Source of the DNA: Pseudomonas shahriarae
Lineage (GTDB): Bacteria; Pseudomonadota; Gammaproteobacteria; Pseudomonadales; Pseudomonadaceae
Assembly: GCF_014268455.2 (NCBI RefSeq)
Contig: NZ_CP077085.1
Coordinates: forward strand, 5,435,001-5,499,000
Length of the DNA stretch: 64,000 nt
Direction: 5' to 3'
Within the stretch, counting starts at the first letter, position 1; every line of letters begins with the position of its first letter. Position numbers and translations under genes: made by a program. Positions 63,410 through 64,000 of this stretch are shown here, piece by piece. The notes beneath the pieces were generated by a model, which searched no databases, was not told where the DNA came from, and was given only the letters and a program-made list of their open reading frames with translations.

Positions 63410-64000
63410 TGCAGCGCCTCGGCGAGTTTGCCGTGCAGGCCGCCAAAGCCGCCATTGCTCATGATCACCACGTGGGTACCGGGCTTGGCCTGGCTTTTGA
63501 CCCGTTCGATGATGCCTTCCAGGGAGTCGCTGACAATCGACGGCACCGTGCAAAGCCTGGCCACGGCTGCCAGGTCCCAACCCAGGTTGGCTGGCGCGTA
63601 CCACACCACCTGGTCGGCATCGTTGACGCTTTCCGGCAGGCCATCACGGTGCGCGCCCAGCTTCATGGAGTTGGACCGCGGCTCGATAATCGCAATCACC
63701 GGCGCATCGCCAACGCGCTTGCGCAGGCCGTCGAGGGTGGTGGCAATCGCCGTGGGGTGGTGGGCGAAGTCGTCGTAGATGGTAATCCCGTTCACTTCGG
63801 CGACCTTTTCCATACGCCGCTTGACGCTCTTGAACGCGCTCAGCGCGGCAATGCCCATGGCCGGTACCACGCCGACATGCCGGGCTGCAGCCAGGGTCAC
63901 CAGGGCGTTGGCGACGTTATGCTGGCCGGTCATGTCCCAATCGACGATGCCTTGGGCCTCGCCCTCAAACAGCACTTCGAATTGGCTACCATCCTCGCTC
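63406..64000 (-). CDS. mpl: UDP-N-acetylmuramate:L-Ala-D-Glu-mDAP ligase Mpl, C-terminal part
   Basis: About 198 residues are visible; the gene runs past the right edge. Mur-ligase central and C-terminal parts: [60 protein letters not shown] (family signature), [16 protein letters not shown], and the last segment [20 protein letters not shown]. Mpl reattaches recycled murein tripeptide to UDP-MurNAc. It is upstream of ubiX with overlapping stop/start. Confidence 0.95.
   Translation of the reverse strand, partial: SEDGSQFEVLFEGEAQGIVDWDMTGQHNVANALVTLAAARHVGVVPAMGIAALSAFKSVKRRMEKVAEVNGITIYDDFAHHPTAIATTLDGLRKRVGDAPVIAIIEPRSNSMKLGAHRDGLPESVNDADQVVWYAPANLGWDLAAVARLCTVPSIVSDSLEGIIERVKSQAKPGTHVVIMSNGGFGGLHGKLAEALQ

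Overview
The window looks like a core-chromosome segment from a Pseudomonas of the fluorescens group. The codon usage is GC-rich and the proteins are Pseudomonas-like. The intergenic spaces carry short Pseudomonas-type REP palindromes with cores such as GGAGCGGGCTTGC and GGAGCTGGCTTGCC. The order ladS-thiD-thiE-hemL, miaB-ybeZ-ybeY-corC-lnt-leuS-lptE-holA, lipA-lipB-ybeD-dacC-rlpA-mltB-rodA-mrdA-rlmH-rsfS-nadD-proA and ubiX-mpl is, as far as I recall, the order of the P. aeruginosa PA396x-PA402x region. I see no rRNA, tRNA, insertion sequence, phage gene or CRISPR array.

Layout. Positions 1-5.4 kb hold a truncated EamA exporter with a divergent Lrp/AsnC regulator, a 123-bp tandem array built on REP sequence, a DnaQ-like exonuclease, a NYN-domain protein, a DUF2076 protein and two membrane or hydrolase genes. 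Positions 5.5-18.3 kb hold hrpB, a lipoprotein, a zinc/iron CDF transporter, a signal-peptide protein with a strong upstream terminator, a second Lrp, rluE, amn, an AidB-type acyl-CoA dehydrogenase and the sensor kinase ladS. Positions 18.6-22.1 kb hold thiamine and haem synthesis genes and a Sel1 protein.

Positions 22.1-28.5 kb look like an accessory insertion in otherwise conserved synteny. It encodes a RpiR-type regulator, a trimethylamine/histamine-dehydrogenase-like flavoprotein, a periplasmic binding protein and two polar-amino-acid ABC permeases with no ATPase gene, and an AstE-like deacylase. Together these suggest uptake and oxidative breakdown of an amine or N-modified basic amino acid. 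This is the most novel-looking system here.

Positions 28.6-40.5 kb hold the miaB to lnt and leuS-lptE-holA groups. Positions 40.7-54.8 kb hold arfA (too short for most gene callers), a lytic transglycosylase, lipoate synthesis and a long cell-elongation and ribosome/NAD/proline gene run with many overlapping stop/start codons. Positions 55-64 kb hold a DNA glycosylase, a DedA-PAP2 fusion, an LrgAB pair, a MaoC hydratase, a lipoprotein joining MORN repeats to a caspase-like C13 peptidase, ubiX and the C-terminal part of mpl.
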